Shown here one piece after another: positions 43,912-53,793 of a stretch of DNA of 64,000 bases; the first letter of the stretch is position 1, and the number at the start of each line of letters is the position of its first letter. Both the position numbers and the translations under genes were made by a program. The stretch is from UBA7960 sp964348755 (GTDB taxonomy: Bacteria; Bacteroidota; Bacteroidia; Bacteroidales; UBA7960): assembly GCA_964348755.1 (NCBI GenBank), contig CAYGDW010000003.1:41408-105407 (forward strand), in the 5' to 3' direction. The notes beneath the pieces are model-generated. The model was not told the origin of the DNA, did not search any database, and saw nothing but the letters and a program-made list of their open reading frames with translations.

Positions 43912-45795
43912 TTAGGGAAATTCTTTCAAAACTTCATGCACGCCTTTATGAATTTCGTACCAGAAGTCGAGGGCAGCCTGTTTTTTGTTGGTGTCGAAAC
44001 GCGAAAGCCAGTGGTTTAGTTCGGGGTTTTGGGTTTCGGTTTGAGCCAGTTTTTTCAGAAATGTGTGAACAAAGTCTATGTTTCGCCCAGGTTCCCAAAA
44101 TACGGAGGCATTCCGGCTGTTTATGCGGCTTGCCGATAATTCTACGGCCCTGAGAAACTTTTCTTTGTGTCCGAAAAGTTGGCCAATAATGTCGGGCATC
44201 AGGTCTTCGGCCCATGCCCTGTGAAAGCGGCAAATGCCAAGATTATCGAGCATAAGTTCCTTTAGCATTCGCCTGGCATTCTGCCTGCCCAGCTCGCGCG
44301 GATTTATGAAATTGCGGCCATAATCGTTGTAATATTTGCCCATAATACCCATTGGCGACAAAACCCCGGGTGTCCAGTACTGGTTTGGCACCATCCAGCC
44401 GTGCCTGGCAAAAGAGTTATACAGAAACAGGTCCATTACATTTTTGCCATTTTCGCGGGTAATATGCCGGGCAAACTTGCGAGCCCCTTCTTTCAGGTTT
44501 ATCTTTCCGCCTTCGGTGGTCATTTGGTCCATTAAAGCCATACCCAGGCGGGCGTTATGCATGGAGTCAGCCTCAAGGGCAAATTTTTCCATATCAAAAA
44601 CAGGCTTTGTTTCAACGCCAAGGTCATTTGGGGTTAAAAGGTTTTCATGCAGGCACTCCATCAACCAGGCAAGTACCCCCCCCACTGAAATGCCATCGAA
44701 GCCTAAGCTATCGGCCTTTTGATTAATAAGCTCGGAGGCTCGTTGGTCAAAAACACCACAAAGGGGCCCCATGGTTTGGTAAGGCTCGTAATCCTTTTTA
44801 AATTCGTTGTTGAGTTTCTTGCAAACGGCTGCGCAAGGCTCACCGCAGTTTTTCTGCTGCTTGGCGGCAATGGTTTCCTGGTTAAACTGCTTAAGGTAGT
44901 GGTCAAAAATAAAGGTTTTGTGCAACTTTAGCCGCTCTTCAGGTGTCCAGTATATTGTGCGGTAATTGAAAGCCATTACGTTGTCGCCCATGGTTGCATA
45001 ATTTACACCAAACGTGCCCCCGGTGTTAAATGCGGGGTCATATCGGTATTTGGTAGTGGCCTCAATATCCTTAACGACAAGTTTTTTTTGGTATCGATCC
45101 TGAAACCAGGTATCGGCCACTGTACGGTCGCGAAAGTCTTCGTCAATAAAAGTGCCCCCGAAAATAATGGCCGCTATGCCGTGCTGCTGCAACATTTTGG
45201 TTCCAAACCCTCCCCTGCCGGCCCAGGTATCAACGTAAGTAATTTTACCCTTTAAAATTGGGGCTGAACCAATGGCTCCAAAGTCGGTATATATTGCGGC
45301 CGGGCCTGTGGCGAGTATCCGGGGGTCGTTTTCGTATCTTGCACCAAACATGGAAAGGGTTTCCTCCATCAGGTTATAAACTCCGCGGCGTCCTCCAGCC
45401 CAGATTTTTTCAAGGCCAACCGGCAAAATTTCAATCTGAATCTCTTCTCCGTGCACGCGATTGAGGTACAGAATAGAAGGCTTTTGAGCTTTCCCCGTAA
45501 GTGAAAGCAGGTTGATGCCCAAATTATCGAACACCAAGCCTGCACCTCCCATGCTCGAAATATAGAAGCCATGCCAGCAAGGGCTGAAGCCGTTGAAAAT
45601 AAGGCGGTTAGAGCCAGGGAAAATTGACCCTGCCAAAAGACCGGTACCTATATTCAGGCTGTCGTATTTCTTGGATAGGTGAATGCCCAAATCGACCGGA
45701 CCCCAGAAATTTCCCAACTCATAGCGCAAAATCTTGTAAAACCCTGTGGTGGCATCAACCATAAGGGTTTTCAGGTGCGATTGGCTCATTTGCAT
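43912..45795 (-). CDS. Aldehyde ferredoxin oxidoreductase family protein (tungstopterin)
   Basis: 627 residues, the length of AOR-family enzymes. Such enzymes oxidise aldehydes to acids, or act on related substrates, with a tungsten bis-pterin and one [4Fe-4S] cluster, passing electrons to ferredoxin. The N-terminal pterin-binding segments are recognisable ('IGTGLLAGSIFPGSNRL', 'SMGGAGLVFDN', 'WAGRGGFGTKML'). Cluster ligands appear to be Cys317, Cys321, Cys325 and Cys522 ('NCGEPCAAVC' and 'DNLGICRF'); the first three have C-x3-C-x3-C spacing instead of the usual C-x2-C-x3-C. The gene is single, on the opposite strand to ppiD. No pterin-synthesis or tungsten-uptake genes are in the window. Confidence 0.9.
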   Translation of the reverse strand: MQMSQSHLKTLMVDATTGFYKILRYELGNFWGPVDLGIHLSKKYDSLNIGTGLLAGSIFPGSNRLIFNGFSPCWHGFYISSMGGAGLVFDNLGINLLSLTGKAQKPSILYLNRVHGEEIQIEILPVGLEKIWAGGRRGVYNLMEETLSMFGARYENDPRILATGPAAIYTDFGAIGSAPILKGKITYVDTWAGRGGFGTKMLQQHGIAAIIFGGTFIDEDFRDRTVADTWFQDRYQKKLVVKDIEATTKYRYDPAFNTGGTFGVNYATMGDNVMAFNYRTIYWTPEERLKLHKTFIFDHYLKQFNQETIAAKQQKNCGEPCAAVCKKLNNEFKKDYEPYQTMGPLCGVFDQRASELINQKADSLGFDGISVGGVLAWLMECLHENLLTPNDLGVETKPVFDMEKFALEADSMHNARLGMALMDQMTTEGGKINLKEGARKFARHITRENGKNVMDLFLYNSFARHGWMVPNQYWTPGVLSPMGIMGKYYNDYGRNFINPRELGRQNARRMLKELMLDNLGICRFHRAWAEDLMPDIIGQLFGHKEKFLRAVELSASRINSRNASVFWEPGRNIDFVHTFLKKLAQTETQNPELNHWLSRFDTNKKQAALDFWYEIHKGVHEVLKEFP

Positions 45796-45960
45796 ATCCA
45801 GGTAGTTTTTACAAAGATAAACCTAAGCACTAATCAGACTCCGCCAAAAATTTTTTATTAAAGAAATTTTTAACGTTCGGGATTGTTTTTAATACCCGAA
45901 GGTTGGGTGTGGGGGTGTGTTGCTATATGGCAACGTCTATTAAAACTTATGAGTGCCCTT

Positions 45961-46566
45961 TTATAACCCTTTAAGCTTCTTAATTTCGTTAAAATGTTCA
46001 ATTGTGGTACGCTCCAGTCGCTCGCGCGATGTTTTGCGGTAGGTTTCGTATTCATCCAGCAGGTCGCTGAAGTCATCGAGTCGCTGTCGCGAAATATGCC
46101 GGGCGTTTCTGAACATTAGCAAAATTACCAGATTGATTAAAACCAACAAACCAATAATTGTCCAAACCAACAGGTTGTAAAAAGTCTTCCCGACGGGTTT
46201 GCCCAGGAATGTAATGCTGTTTATTTCAGAAACAGCCTTGCTTAGGCTTGCATTAGCTTCTTCGGCATTTGCCAAAAGCCGCTTGTTTTCATCGGTAAGT
46301 TTTAATAGTTGCTCCTCCTTTAGTTTTACCAGTTGCATGGCCTTTTGGAGCGAGTCGAGCGATTGCCTTTTTATTACCTGAAACAAATCTTCGCGAATGG
46401 CCCTGAAACCTTCATAAACACGGGTGCGGCGCTGCAGCTCATCATACTGACTTCTTAGGGTTACAACGGCTGGATTTGATACAGTATCCTGTGCCTTAAT
46501 AACACCAAGGGATAACAAAAAAAACACAGCTAATAAGGCTTTAAAACAACTTCTAAGAGGATTCAT
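45961..46566 (-). CDS. Membrane-anchored coiled-coil protein of unknown function
   Basis: 201 residues from the ATG at 46566; a longer frame to 46620 would add residues that spoil the signal peptide. It has a signal peptide (to about 'GVIKAQ'), a periplasmic coiled coil (about 45-125, 'LDSLQKAMQLVKLKEEQLL'), a transmembrane helix (about 132-153, 'LLVWTIIGLLVLINLVILLM') and a short charged cytoplasmic tail. Similar Bacteroidota proteins are sometimes labelled tRNA (guanine-N1)-methyltransferase; nothing here supports that enzyme name. A TTCGGG/CCCGAA hairpin (about 45876-45901) follows the stop and may terminate transcription. Confidence 0.7.
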   Translation of the reverse strand: MNPLRSCFKALLAVFFLLSLGVIKAQDTVSNPAVVTLRSQYDELQRRTRVYEGFRAIREDLFQVIKRQSLDSLQKAMQLVKLKEEQLLKLTDENKRLLANAEEANASLSKAVSEINSITFLGKPVGKTFYNLLVWTIIGLLVLINLVILLMFRNARHISRQRLDDFSDLLDEYETYRKTSRERLERTTIEHFNEIKKLKGL

Positions 46567-46677
46567 ATCAAAGGTGGGGTTTTGAAAGGGAAAAATGGCC
46601 TGCCTTATTTTTTCAACCAAAAAGAAGGCAGAATATTGTATAAAAAGCGAAATAGCCCAAACCAGACCACTTCCGGC

Positions 46678-47562
46678 TTACCTTACAACCAACCTTTGTC
46701 CCCTGAACCTAAGGTTCATCCAGGCAATGATAAAGCCGGCAGTTGCAAACATAATAAGGCTGTAAATGGCAGGCGAAATGGCCATTACATCGTTATGCAA
46801 AAGAGTGCTGGCAATCAGAATTCCCAGGGTGCCGTTTTGTATGCCGGTTTCTATCGATATTGTTATGCTTTGGGTAACATTGAGCCTGAAAAGCCTTGCC
46901 GTTAAATACCCGACAATAAGCATAAATAAATTGAGGGTCAAGGCTGTTGGGCCTACATCCCTGAATGATTGCACAAAAATATCGCGGTTGGTGTTTATGG
47001 CGGCAAAAATGATAAGAAACAACAAAATGCCCGATACTATTTTGACCGGCTTGTCCATTTTATTGGCAAATTTTTGGGCCTTCGACCTTATAAACATCCC
47101 AATGGCAACCGGAAAAAGGGTGATAAGGGTTAGTTTAATAATGGTTTCGAAAACCGGGAGCGGTACATACTCCCCAATCTGTAAAAAATGTGAAAGCGAT
47201 ATGTTAACAATAAGCGGTATGGTTATGATTGCCACCATGCTCGAAATGGCTGTCATGGTAATAGACAGGGCTGTGTCGCCCCTTGAAATGTGGCTGATCA
47301 GGTTTGAGGTAGGTCCTCCGGGGCAGGCGGCAAGTATCATTATGCCTACAGCAAGTTCAACGTTATCGAGGCCCAGTAAATATATAAGCAAAAAACCCAC
47401 CAGTGGCAAGAATATAATCTGGTTTACAAAGCCCACGGCAACAGCCTTGGGGTAAAGAACAACACGTTTAAAATCGGCAAGAGTAAGCGAAAGACCCATT
47501 CCAAGCATAATTATAGCAAGGGAAACAGGAAGCATTAAATCGGTCAGGTAATTGGTTTCCAT
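46678..47562 (-). CDS. Bile acid:sodium symporter family transporter
   Basis: 294 residues with nine or ten membrane helices. The BASS/SBF signatures are visible: 'ILAACPGGPTSNLISHISRGD' near residue 77-97 (crossover helix region) and 'SIETGIQNGTLGILIASTLL' near 235 (second crossover), with sodium-site residues in both. Bacterial members carry organic anions such as keto acids or pantoate more often than bile acids, so substrate is open. The gene is on the minus strand, 111 bp upstream of the coiled-coil protein gene, and may be transcribed with it. Confidence 0.88.
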   Translation of the reverse strand: METNYLTDLMLPVSLAIIMLGMGLSLTLADFKRVVLYPKAVAVGFVNQIIFLPLVGFLLIYLLGLDNVELAVGIMILAACPGGPTSNLISHISRGDTALSITMTAISSMVAIITIPLIVNISLSHFLQIGEYVPLPVFETIIKLTLITLFPVAIGMFIRSKAQKFANKMDKPVKIVSGILLFLIIFAAINTNRDIFVQSFRDVGPTALTLNLFMLIVGYLTARLFRLNVTQSITISIETGIQNGTLGILIASTLLHNDVMAISPAIYSLIMFATAGFIIAWMNLRFRGQRLVVR

Positions 47563-47858
47563 TTCTCGTTATTTTCGTATGCGTTTTTATCTTTTTAACG
47601 TTTTTTATGCTTTAAGCCCCCAAAGGTAATTAAAACTAAACATGCGTTCAGTTTTGCTGTTTAAAAATTTCCTGGAAAACTTCATTTTGCCAGGCAATTG
47701 TCCACTGTCTTATGCCTGCGCAATGGCCTTTATATCCAAAATGTCCTGATTTGATTTTTTTTTAACAATTTTGAAACACCTGAGCTATTTATTAAAATTT
47801 TTTATAAATTAGAGCTGGTCAATTGCCCCTGAATTTTTAACACCTAAACCAATAACTC

Positions 47859-50621
47859 ATGAAGAAAAAAGTACGTTTATTTAAGGTGTGGTTTTTCGCG
47901 CTGCTGTTGTTGTTAAGCCATCGGGGCTGGGCACAGCCGCCTTTCGAAATTGCCACACTTTTAAACCGGACCGGCACAAATTTGCCCACCCAAATTGGTA
48001 CAGCCGGTAATGCAAGGGCGGCAGCCCTGTACCAAAACCGTTTTGTAATTGTCCCTTCGCGGCAGGGGTCAGTTAATGTTTGGGTTTGGGACACCCAAAA
48101 TCCTGAAAGCCCCCCGTTTTCATTGCCCCTGGGCACCGGAATAATCACAACCCAAACATTTGCGGTAAATTATGTTCGTGTTGTGGGCAACTCCATATAC
48201 GTGTCAAGCCTCACTACCAATCCAACCCTCACAGGCTGGGGTCAAGGGCCATTTCGTATTTACCGCTGGACCTCCCTGGTGAGCGAACCTGAAGTTGTGT
48301 TGAATTTTACGGCCCTTACAGGCCGCCTGGGCGATGCCTTTTCAATTATAGGCGATCCGGCTGGAAACGGAAAAATAATTGCTCATATTAACGGCACAAA
48401 AGAGTTCAGGATTTGGAATTTTGAGAACGGCGTATTGCTAAACCAAAATACACCCGACCTGATGGTTCTCAAGGTGCCCGAAGCTAACCTGAACAACCAC
48501 GGCATTTTAAACCCTATACCCGGTGAGCCAAACCTTTTAATTGGCACCAGCAACAACCGGGGGTTGTTTATTGGCAACCTGGACGGCGATATTTCTGCAC
48601 AGTGGAGTACCGACATAATTGATGCCACCACCTACGACCCAAATATCTTTTATATAGGAGGGAAAAGATACCTGACCTATACTATAAATAACCACGCAAA
48701 TTCGACTGTAGGAGCACGATACCAGATTGTTGACATTTCGGAAGGGGCTACCATAGTTGACGCTTTTAACGCAATAACCACTGCCAGTCAGCTTTCCCAA
48801 AAGATTGTTCACGACTTTAGGTTGGGAGTTGGTAATAATGTGCTTACGGCCACCAATTCTGTGGGTACCCTTGAGAACGGGAATGTAAGGATTTTGGCAC
48901 ATGTTGTAAGCACAGGGTTTGTGGCAGAGGAACTTAGGATGGCTGCACCAGCGCCTACTGCTCGGATACAACTTATTCATAACTCGGCCGATGCATCTGC
49001 TGCCAAGATTGACCTTTATGTAAACGGAGTGTTGGATATTGAAGACTTAGCGTTCAGAACTGCCACCCCGTTTGAGGATGTTCCGGCTGGTGTTGATATT
49101 AACCTGGTCATTACTCCAGCCAATACTCCCATTGAGAACGGGGTGCCAATTACGGTAAATTTTGAGAATGGCAAGACCTATGTTGTTGTAGCCGCAGGCA
49201 ATATAAGCACCACTGGCTTCGACCCGGCAAAGCCCTTTAATCTGTTTGTTTATGACCTTGGCAGGGAGGCCGCCATTAACCCGGCCAATGTCGATCTGCT
49301 AGCTTTCCATGGTTCAACCGATGCTCCAATCGTTAGTGTTTGGGAAACCGGGGTTGGGAATGTACAATTAATACAAACTCTTGATTTCGGTAAATTTTCA
49401 GGATATTTGAGCCTGCCGTTAAATGATTATATCCTTGAAATACGCGATGCCACCGGCACCTCAAAACTTGCAGCATATAAGGCGAGCCTTTCAACCCTTG
49501 GCTTACAGGGAACGGCGCTAACGGTAGTGGCATCAGGATTTCTGAATCCTGCCAACAATAGTAACGGTCCTGCTTTCGGGCTTTTTGCAGCACGTGCTGA
49601 GGGTGGGCCTTTGCTAGAACTACCATTTTACGACGACAGAATTATAATCAAAGAGTTTCCTTATGTTCAGAATTTTGAATCAGGCACCTTTGATAAAAGT
49701 GGCTGGGGGGTAAAAAACCCAGACGGTTCGCTATTCGAGTGGCAAATAACCAACCTCGACAACCACACTGCCGGAGGGGTCTTCTCGGCACGCCACCGCT
49801 GGAATCCTACAACAAAAGAAGAAGGTTGGCTGGTAAGCCCTGCTATAGTTATTCCACAGAACGATAATTTTGAACTTTCGTTTTTGTCGAGAAACCAGCA
49901 TCCATCATTTTACGGAAAAAACAGCCTTAGGGTGTCCCTGGGCAGCCCCGACCCGGCCGACAACCAGTTTGTTGAAGTGTGGACAACGGCACAAGTGCTC
50001 GACACCTGGGTGCAAACCAAGGTGAGTTTAGCCGCCTACGCCGGAAAAACCATTTATGTGGCATTTGTTTACGAAGGCGAGGATGCCCACGGCTGGTTCC
50101 TTGACGATATCCAGGTTGGCGAAAAGATTATTCCGCCAACATATAAAATTACCTTTGATGTCAAAAATGCAGCCGGAAATCCAGTACCCGATGCCATTAT
50201 TACTTTGGGTGCCGAAACAAACCCTGCCGGAAATTATGTTTTCGCAGGTTTATCTCCTGGTGTCTTCCCTTATACAATTAAGAAAATCGGTTTCTTTGAC
50301 GCCACCGGAAATGTTACGGTTGAAACCACAGATGTTTCGGTAACAGTAACCTTGCAAATTGACAACACCAGTGTTGCGGTGGTGGATGCTGCGGGCCTTA
50401 GGGTGTTCCCAAATCCCGTTCGCAATGTGCTAAACATTGCTTCTGCCGAATTGATACGCGAAATCAGGTTAATGGATATGCTTGGTCAGGTGGTATATAC
50501 AACCAATGTGACAGGCGACAGCCACCAAATTAATGTATCAGGAATGCGCAATGGAATTTACTTTGTCCAGATTATGACCTCAAAGGGTATTTTCACCCAA
50601 AGAGTTTACATTCAGCAATAA
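47859..50621 (+). CDS. Large secreted protein with DUF4623, DUF4397, adhesin-like and T9SS sorting domains
   Basis: 920 residues. Signal peptide 1-26 ('LLSHRGWAQ'); an N-terminal propeller-like part resembling DUF4623 (about 28-365); a DUF4397 domain pair (about 368-585, beginning 'ARIQLIHNSADASAAKIDLY'); a cleaved-adhesin/MAM-like jelly-roll (about 600-765, 'QNFESGTFDKSGWGVKNPDG' and 'GWFLDDIQVGE'); a carboxypeptidase-regulatory-like strand domain (about 770-840); and a T9SS type A sorting domain ('LRVFPNPVRNVLNI', 'GMRNGIYFVQI', 'GIFTQRVYIQQ'). It should be exported across the outer membrane and end on the surface or in the medium. Role (adhesion, substrate binding) is not shown. Followed by a strong terminator. 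Confidence 0.85.
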   Translation: MKKKVRLFKVWFFALLLLLSHRGWAQPPFEIATLLNRTGTNLPTQIGTAGNARAAALYQNRFVIVPSRQGSVNVWVWDTQNPESPPFSLPLGTGIITTQTFAVNYVRVVGNSIYVSSLTTNPTLTGWGQGPFRIYRWTSLVSEPEVVLNFTALTGRLGDAFSIIGDPAGNGKIIAHINGTKEFRIWNFENGVLLNQNTPDLMVLKVPEANLNNHGILNPIPGEPNLLIGTSNNRGLFIGNLDGDISAQWSTDIIDATTYDPNIFYIGGKRYLTYTINNHANSTVGARYQIVDISEGATIVDAFNAITTASQLSQKIVHDFRLGVGNNVLTATNSVGTLENGNVRILAHVVSTGFVAEELRMAAPAPTARIQLIHNSADASAAKIDLYVNGVLDIEDLAFRTATPFEDVPAGVDINLVITPANTPIENGVPITVNFENGKTYVVVAAGNISTTGFDPAKPFNLFVYDLGREAAINPANVDLLAFHGSTDAPIVSVWETGVGNVQLIQTLDFGKFSGYLSLPLNDYILEIRDATGTSKLAAYKASLSTLGLQGTALTVVASGFLNPANNSNGPAFGLFAARAEGGPLLELPFYDDRIIIKEFPYVQNFESGTFDKSGWGVKNPDGSLFEWQITNLDNHTAGGVFSARHRWNPTTKEEGWLVSPAIVIPQNDNFELSFLSRNQHPSFYGKNSLRVSLGSPDPADNQFVEVWTTAQVLDTWVQTKVSLAAYAGKTIYVAFVYEGEDAHGWFLDDIQVGEKIIPPTYKITFDVKNAAGNPVPDAIITLGAETNPAGNYVFAGLSPGVFPYTIKKIGFFDATGNVTVETTDVSVTVTLQIDNTSVAVVDAAGLRVFPNPVRNVLNIASAELIREIRLMDMLGQVVYTTNVTGDSHQINVSGMRNGIYFVQIMTSKGIFTQRVYIQQ

Positions 50622-50640
50622 TTTTCAGGCTAATCTGCCT

Positions 50641-50693
50641 AAAAAGAGGCTGTCTCACAATTCCGGGACAGCCTCTTTTTTTTCTTTTCAAAA
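50641..50693 (+). terminator. Rho-independent terminator after the DUF4397 protein gene
   Basis: AAAAAGAGGCTGTC pairs with GACAGCCTCTTTTT around an 11-13 base loop and runs into T8. It lies 20 bp after the stop and is the strongest terminator in this half of the window. Confidence 0.88.
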
Positions 50694-50856
50694 GGCTTTG
50701 CTACTGGTATTCAAGTGTTTTAATATGGTTTTCCGGAGCTAATATATCAATAGGCCTTCCCCTTGGGGCAAATGCAGCCAAAGCAGATGTTTTGAAGCAG
50801 CATTGCGCAGATTGCGTATAAACTTGCTGGTTTAGCGTTTGATACCAGCAATTAAA

Positions 50857-53667
50857 TTAGCGGGCGGTTGTAACCAGGTCCACCAGGTAGTAAATGGAGC
50901 GGTAAGGAATTCCTGTCTGCGACGAAAGGCCAATTTCGCAGGTTCTGCTTGTGCTGTATCCATTTTTTACATCGTGGGGCAATTGGCCTTTCAGGTGTCT
51001 CAGTGCTGTGCGGTTAAGTTCGGGGTGTGTAAACCCACGATCGCCAGCCCAACCACAACAACCCACCTGATCGGGCACTACCACCTTATGGGCGCACAGC
51101 CTGGCTAGTTTCTCCAGTTCCTTTTCAAGGCCAAGCTTGGTCGTGCTGCAGGTGGCATGCACAGAAATTGTTTCTTGTAATGGGTTGAAATGAAGTCGGG
51201 GAACCAGGTATTTCAGGCTGAAAGCGATGGGTTCGAGCAATTCAAGATTTTCTGGTAGTGTTTCCCTCATATGCAGCAAGCATGGGCTCATTTCGCATAG
51301 AACCGGCAGTTTACCGTTTTCCGAGGCCTTTAAAAGGGCCGTTGCCAATTCCTGGGATTTCCGATGGCCTTCGGCATTAAAACCTTTGCTCGAAAATGCC
51401 ATGCCGCAACACAGGCTGTTAATCCTTTCGGGAAGCACTACTTCATATCCGGCCTTAGCAAGCAGCGAAATGGTTTTTTGAACAAGGGCTTGCTTTTCAG
51501 CCTCGTTTGCCGTAAGGCCAAAAGTACGATTGATGCATGCAGGGAAATAAACCACTTTGCCTGCGGTACCTACCCCCTTTGGTAATTTAATTCGGGGAGC
51601 TCCTTTAGGTGTAAACCTGTTCCAGACCGGGGTGCCCAAAATGAGGTGCAAAAATTGGGTAGTCGAAACCAGGCTATCTTTGCCAAAAAGGCGTTGCTTA
51701 AAGGCGGCCAGGTTTAGCATTGTGCGCAGCAGGGCCGTAACAATAGCCATTTGCGAACCGATTTGCCTGGCGGCTGCCCGGGCCAAGACCCCATTGTTCT
51801 TGAAACGAAGCTCCTTTACCAGGGTTCCCGTGTTGATTTCTACCGGACAGTTCAGGGCACAAAGCCCATCGGTGGCACAAGTGGCCTCGCCCTGGTATTT
51901 AAAGGCTTTCGCCAGATAACGATACTCTGCTCCAAAACTATTCTGTTGCATTAGCTGGTGCAACCTGCGATAAGCAACGATTCGCTGCCGGGGGGTAAGG
52001 GTCAGGTCTTTCGAAGGGCAGGTGGGTTCGCAAAAACCACACTCAATGCACTTGTCAATCAACAGGTGCGAAACCGGCATTGACTTCAGGCTGGCCAAAT
52101 GTATGGTGGGGCTGTCGTTTATCAGAACACCCGGATTTAATATTCCTTTAGGGTCAATAATATTCTTAATGCTTTTCATTACCTGATATATATCATGACC
52201 CCATTCCATGGCCACAAAAGGGGCCATGTTGCGGCCTGTGCCATGTTCGGCCTTCAGGCTGCCGTCAAATTTAAGCGTAAGTGAAGCAAGCTCCTCCATG
52301 AAGCGCTCATATTGCTTTATTTCTACCGGATTTGAGAGGTCGGGCATTATAACAAAATGAATGTTCCCATCGAGCAAATGCCCCCAGATGACAGAGCCCT
52401 TGTAGCCGAAATTCTCAATAAGTTTTTTAAGCTCAGTAAGTGCCTCGGCCAGCACATCGGCCCTGAAAGCAAGGTCTTCTATAATGCAGGCAGTACCGGG
52501 GGCACGTGCTGAAGCGGCCGAAGTAAATAAGCCTTCGCGAATGCGCCACAAGGAAGAATAGGTTTCGGGGTCGGTAGTAAATTCTATTGGAAATACCGTG
52601 GGGATTCCGTGCAAACCTTTTTCAATTGCTTCAATTTGGTTGCGAAGATCACACAGTACTGCCGCCGAAGTGTCAATAAGCAAAGCCACCACATTCTGTT
52701 CAAGTTCCTTAAGCATTGCAGGCATTCCGGGTTTGTTGGCTACTGCCTGCAAGGCATTGTAATCCATAAGTTCGGCAGCGCTTACCTGGCATTCGCGCAA
52801 AGGCTTTATGGCCTGGCAGGCGTAGCCTATTTCCGGAAAGAAAACCAACGAAGTGGCTTTAAGGGGTAAGTTAGGAACGGTTTCGAATGTTACTTCCGAA
52901 ATAAAGCCCAAAGTTCCTTCCGAGCCTATCATCAGGTGCTCAAGAATGCCGATGGGCTCCTCAAAGTCGATCAGAGCGTTGATGCCGTAACCACAGGTGT
53001 TTTTTAACTGGTACTTATGCCTGATTTTTTGCCTCATTGGGACACTTTTTTTAACCATGTCAGCCAGTTGAAGCAAGTCGCTGAGCATGGCCGCGTGCGA
53101 AATCTTGAAAGCTTCGCGGCTTTCGTCACAGCGGGTGTCTAAAACACTGCCATCGGCCATTATCAGCCTCATGCCGCGAATGGTGTTATAGCTGTTATAT
53201 TTAATGCCATAACTCGATCCGCTGGCATTGTTTGCCACAATTCCGCCAATGCGTGCCGAGTTGATGGAGGCCGGACTGGGGCCAAGTTTTTGCCCGTAGG
53301 GGGCAAGCCGCCGGTTGGCAAGGCCGCCGGTTAAACCACACTCAAAGGTGGCCAGCCGGCCATTGTGGGTTATGCTGCTTTTTGAGTATAAATCACCAAT
53401 TTCCACAAGCACCGAACTGGTAATAGCTTGTCCGCTAAGACTGGTGCCACCCGCCTTGAAAGTAAGCGGAACGCCCGCCGAATAACAGGCTTCTATAACA
53501 AATTTAACTTCCTGTTCAGATTCAACCCGTACCACCAGTTGCGGAATTATTCGGTAAAAACTTGCATCGGTGCCCTTGCAAAGCAAATCAAGGGGTTTGG
53601 TATAAACCCGTTTGGCACCAAGATTGTTGCAAAACAATTTCGAAAGTTCCCTGATTTTATAATCCAT
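50857..53667 (-). CDS. FAD-linked and Fe-S-containing oxidoreductase (D-lactate dehydrogenase/glycolate oxidase type)
   Basis: 936 residues in a fusion of GlcD-like and GlpC-like parts. The FAD_binding_4 domain is at about 35-180 ('FKAGGTSLSGQA', 'GGIVANNASGSSYG'), the FAD-oxidase C-terminal domain at 265-520 ('GHLLDGNIHF', 'AEHGTGRN'), an Fe-S module with Cys540-x2-Cys543-x2-Cys546-x3-Cys550 plus a second set Cys597/Cys603/Cys607 ('CATDGLC'), and two CCG domains in the last 200 residues ('LCCGMAF', 'GCCGWAGDRGF'). Such proteins oxidise D-2-hydroxy acids (lactate, glycolate, hydroxyglutarate) and feed electrons to carriers. Substrate is not determined. It is a single gene, divergent from namZ. 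Confidence 0.92.
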   Translation of the reverse strand: MDYKIRELSKLFCNNLGAKRVYTKPLDLLCKGTDASFYRIIPQLVVRVESEQEVKFVIEACYSAGVPLTFKAGGTSLSGQAITSSVLVEIGDLYSKSSITHNGRLATFECGLTGGLANRRLAPYGQKLGPSPASINSARIGGIVANNASGSSYGIKYNSYNTIRGMRLIMADGSVLDTRCDESREAFKISHAAMLSDLLQLADMVKKSVPMRQKIRHKYQLKNTCGYGINALIDFEEPIGILEHLMIGSEGTLGFISEVTFETVPNLPLKATSLVFFPEIGYACQAIKPLRECQVSAAELMDYNALQAVANKPGMPAMLKELEQNVVALLIDTSAAVLCDLRNQIEAIEKGLHGIPTVFPIEFTTDPETYSSLWRIREGLFTSAASARAPGTACIIEDLAFRADVLAEALTELKKLIENFGYKGSVIWGHLLDGNIHFVIMPDLSNPVEIKQYERFMEELASLTLKFDGSLKAEHGTGRNMAPFVAMEWGHDIYQVMKSIKNIIDPKGILNPGVLINDSPTIHLASLKSMPVSHLLIDKCIECGFCEPTCPSKDLTLTPRQRIVAYRRLHQLMQQNSFGAEYRYLAKAFKYQGEATCATDGLCALNCPVEINTGTLVKELRFKNNGVLARAAARQIGSQMAIVTALLRTMLNLAAFKQRLFGKDSLVSTTQFLHLILGTPVWNRFTPKGAPRIKLPKGVGTAGKVVYFPACINRTFGLTANEAEKQALVQKTISLLAKAGYEVVLPERINSLCCGMAFSSKGFNAEGHRKSQELATALLKASENGKLPVLCEMSPCLLHMRETLPENLELLEPIAFSLKYLVPRLHFNPLQETISVHATCSTTKLGLEKELEKLARLCAHKVVVPDQVGCCGWAGDRGFTHPELNRTALRHLKGQLPHDVKNGYSTSRTCEIGLSSQTGIPYRSIYYLVDLVTTAR

Positions 53668-53707
53668 GAAACATGGTAATTGAAACCAATACCCAAAGTT
53701 TCAGCAA

Positions 53708-53740
53708 TTGGCGTACTGAAAAATTAATTTAGTAGTTTTG
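53708..53740 (+). promoter_or_regulatory. Candidate promoter of the namZ-like gene
   Basis: TTG at 53708-53710 and TAGTTTTG at 53733-53740, 22 bp apart, match the Bacteroidota -33/-7 pattern and precede the ATG at 53794 by 53 bp. Confidence 0.5.
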
Positions 53741-53793
53741 CCAGCGTTCCGGCCATGTAATTGTTCAAAGTTAGTACATAAACCCATTGTGAA

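Noticed and set aside
45961..46566. Possible tRNA (guanine-N1)-methyltransferase label.
   Set aside because: The protein has a signal peptide, coiled coil and membrane helix and no SPOUT methyltransferase motif, so that name is not supported.
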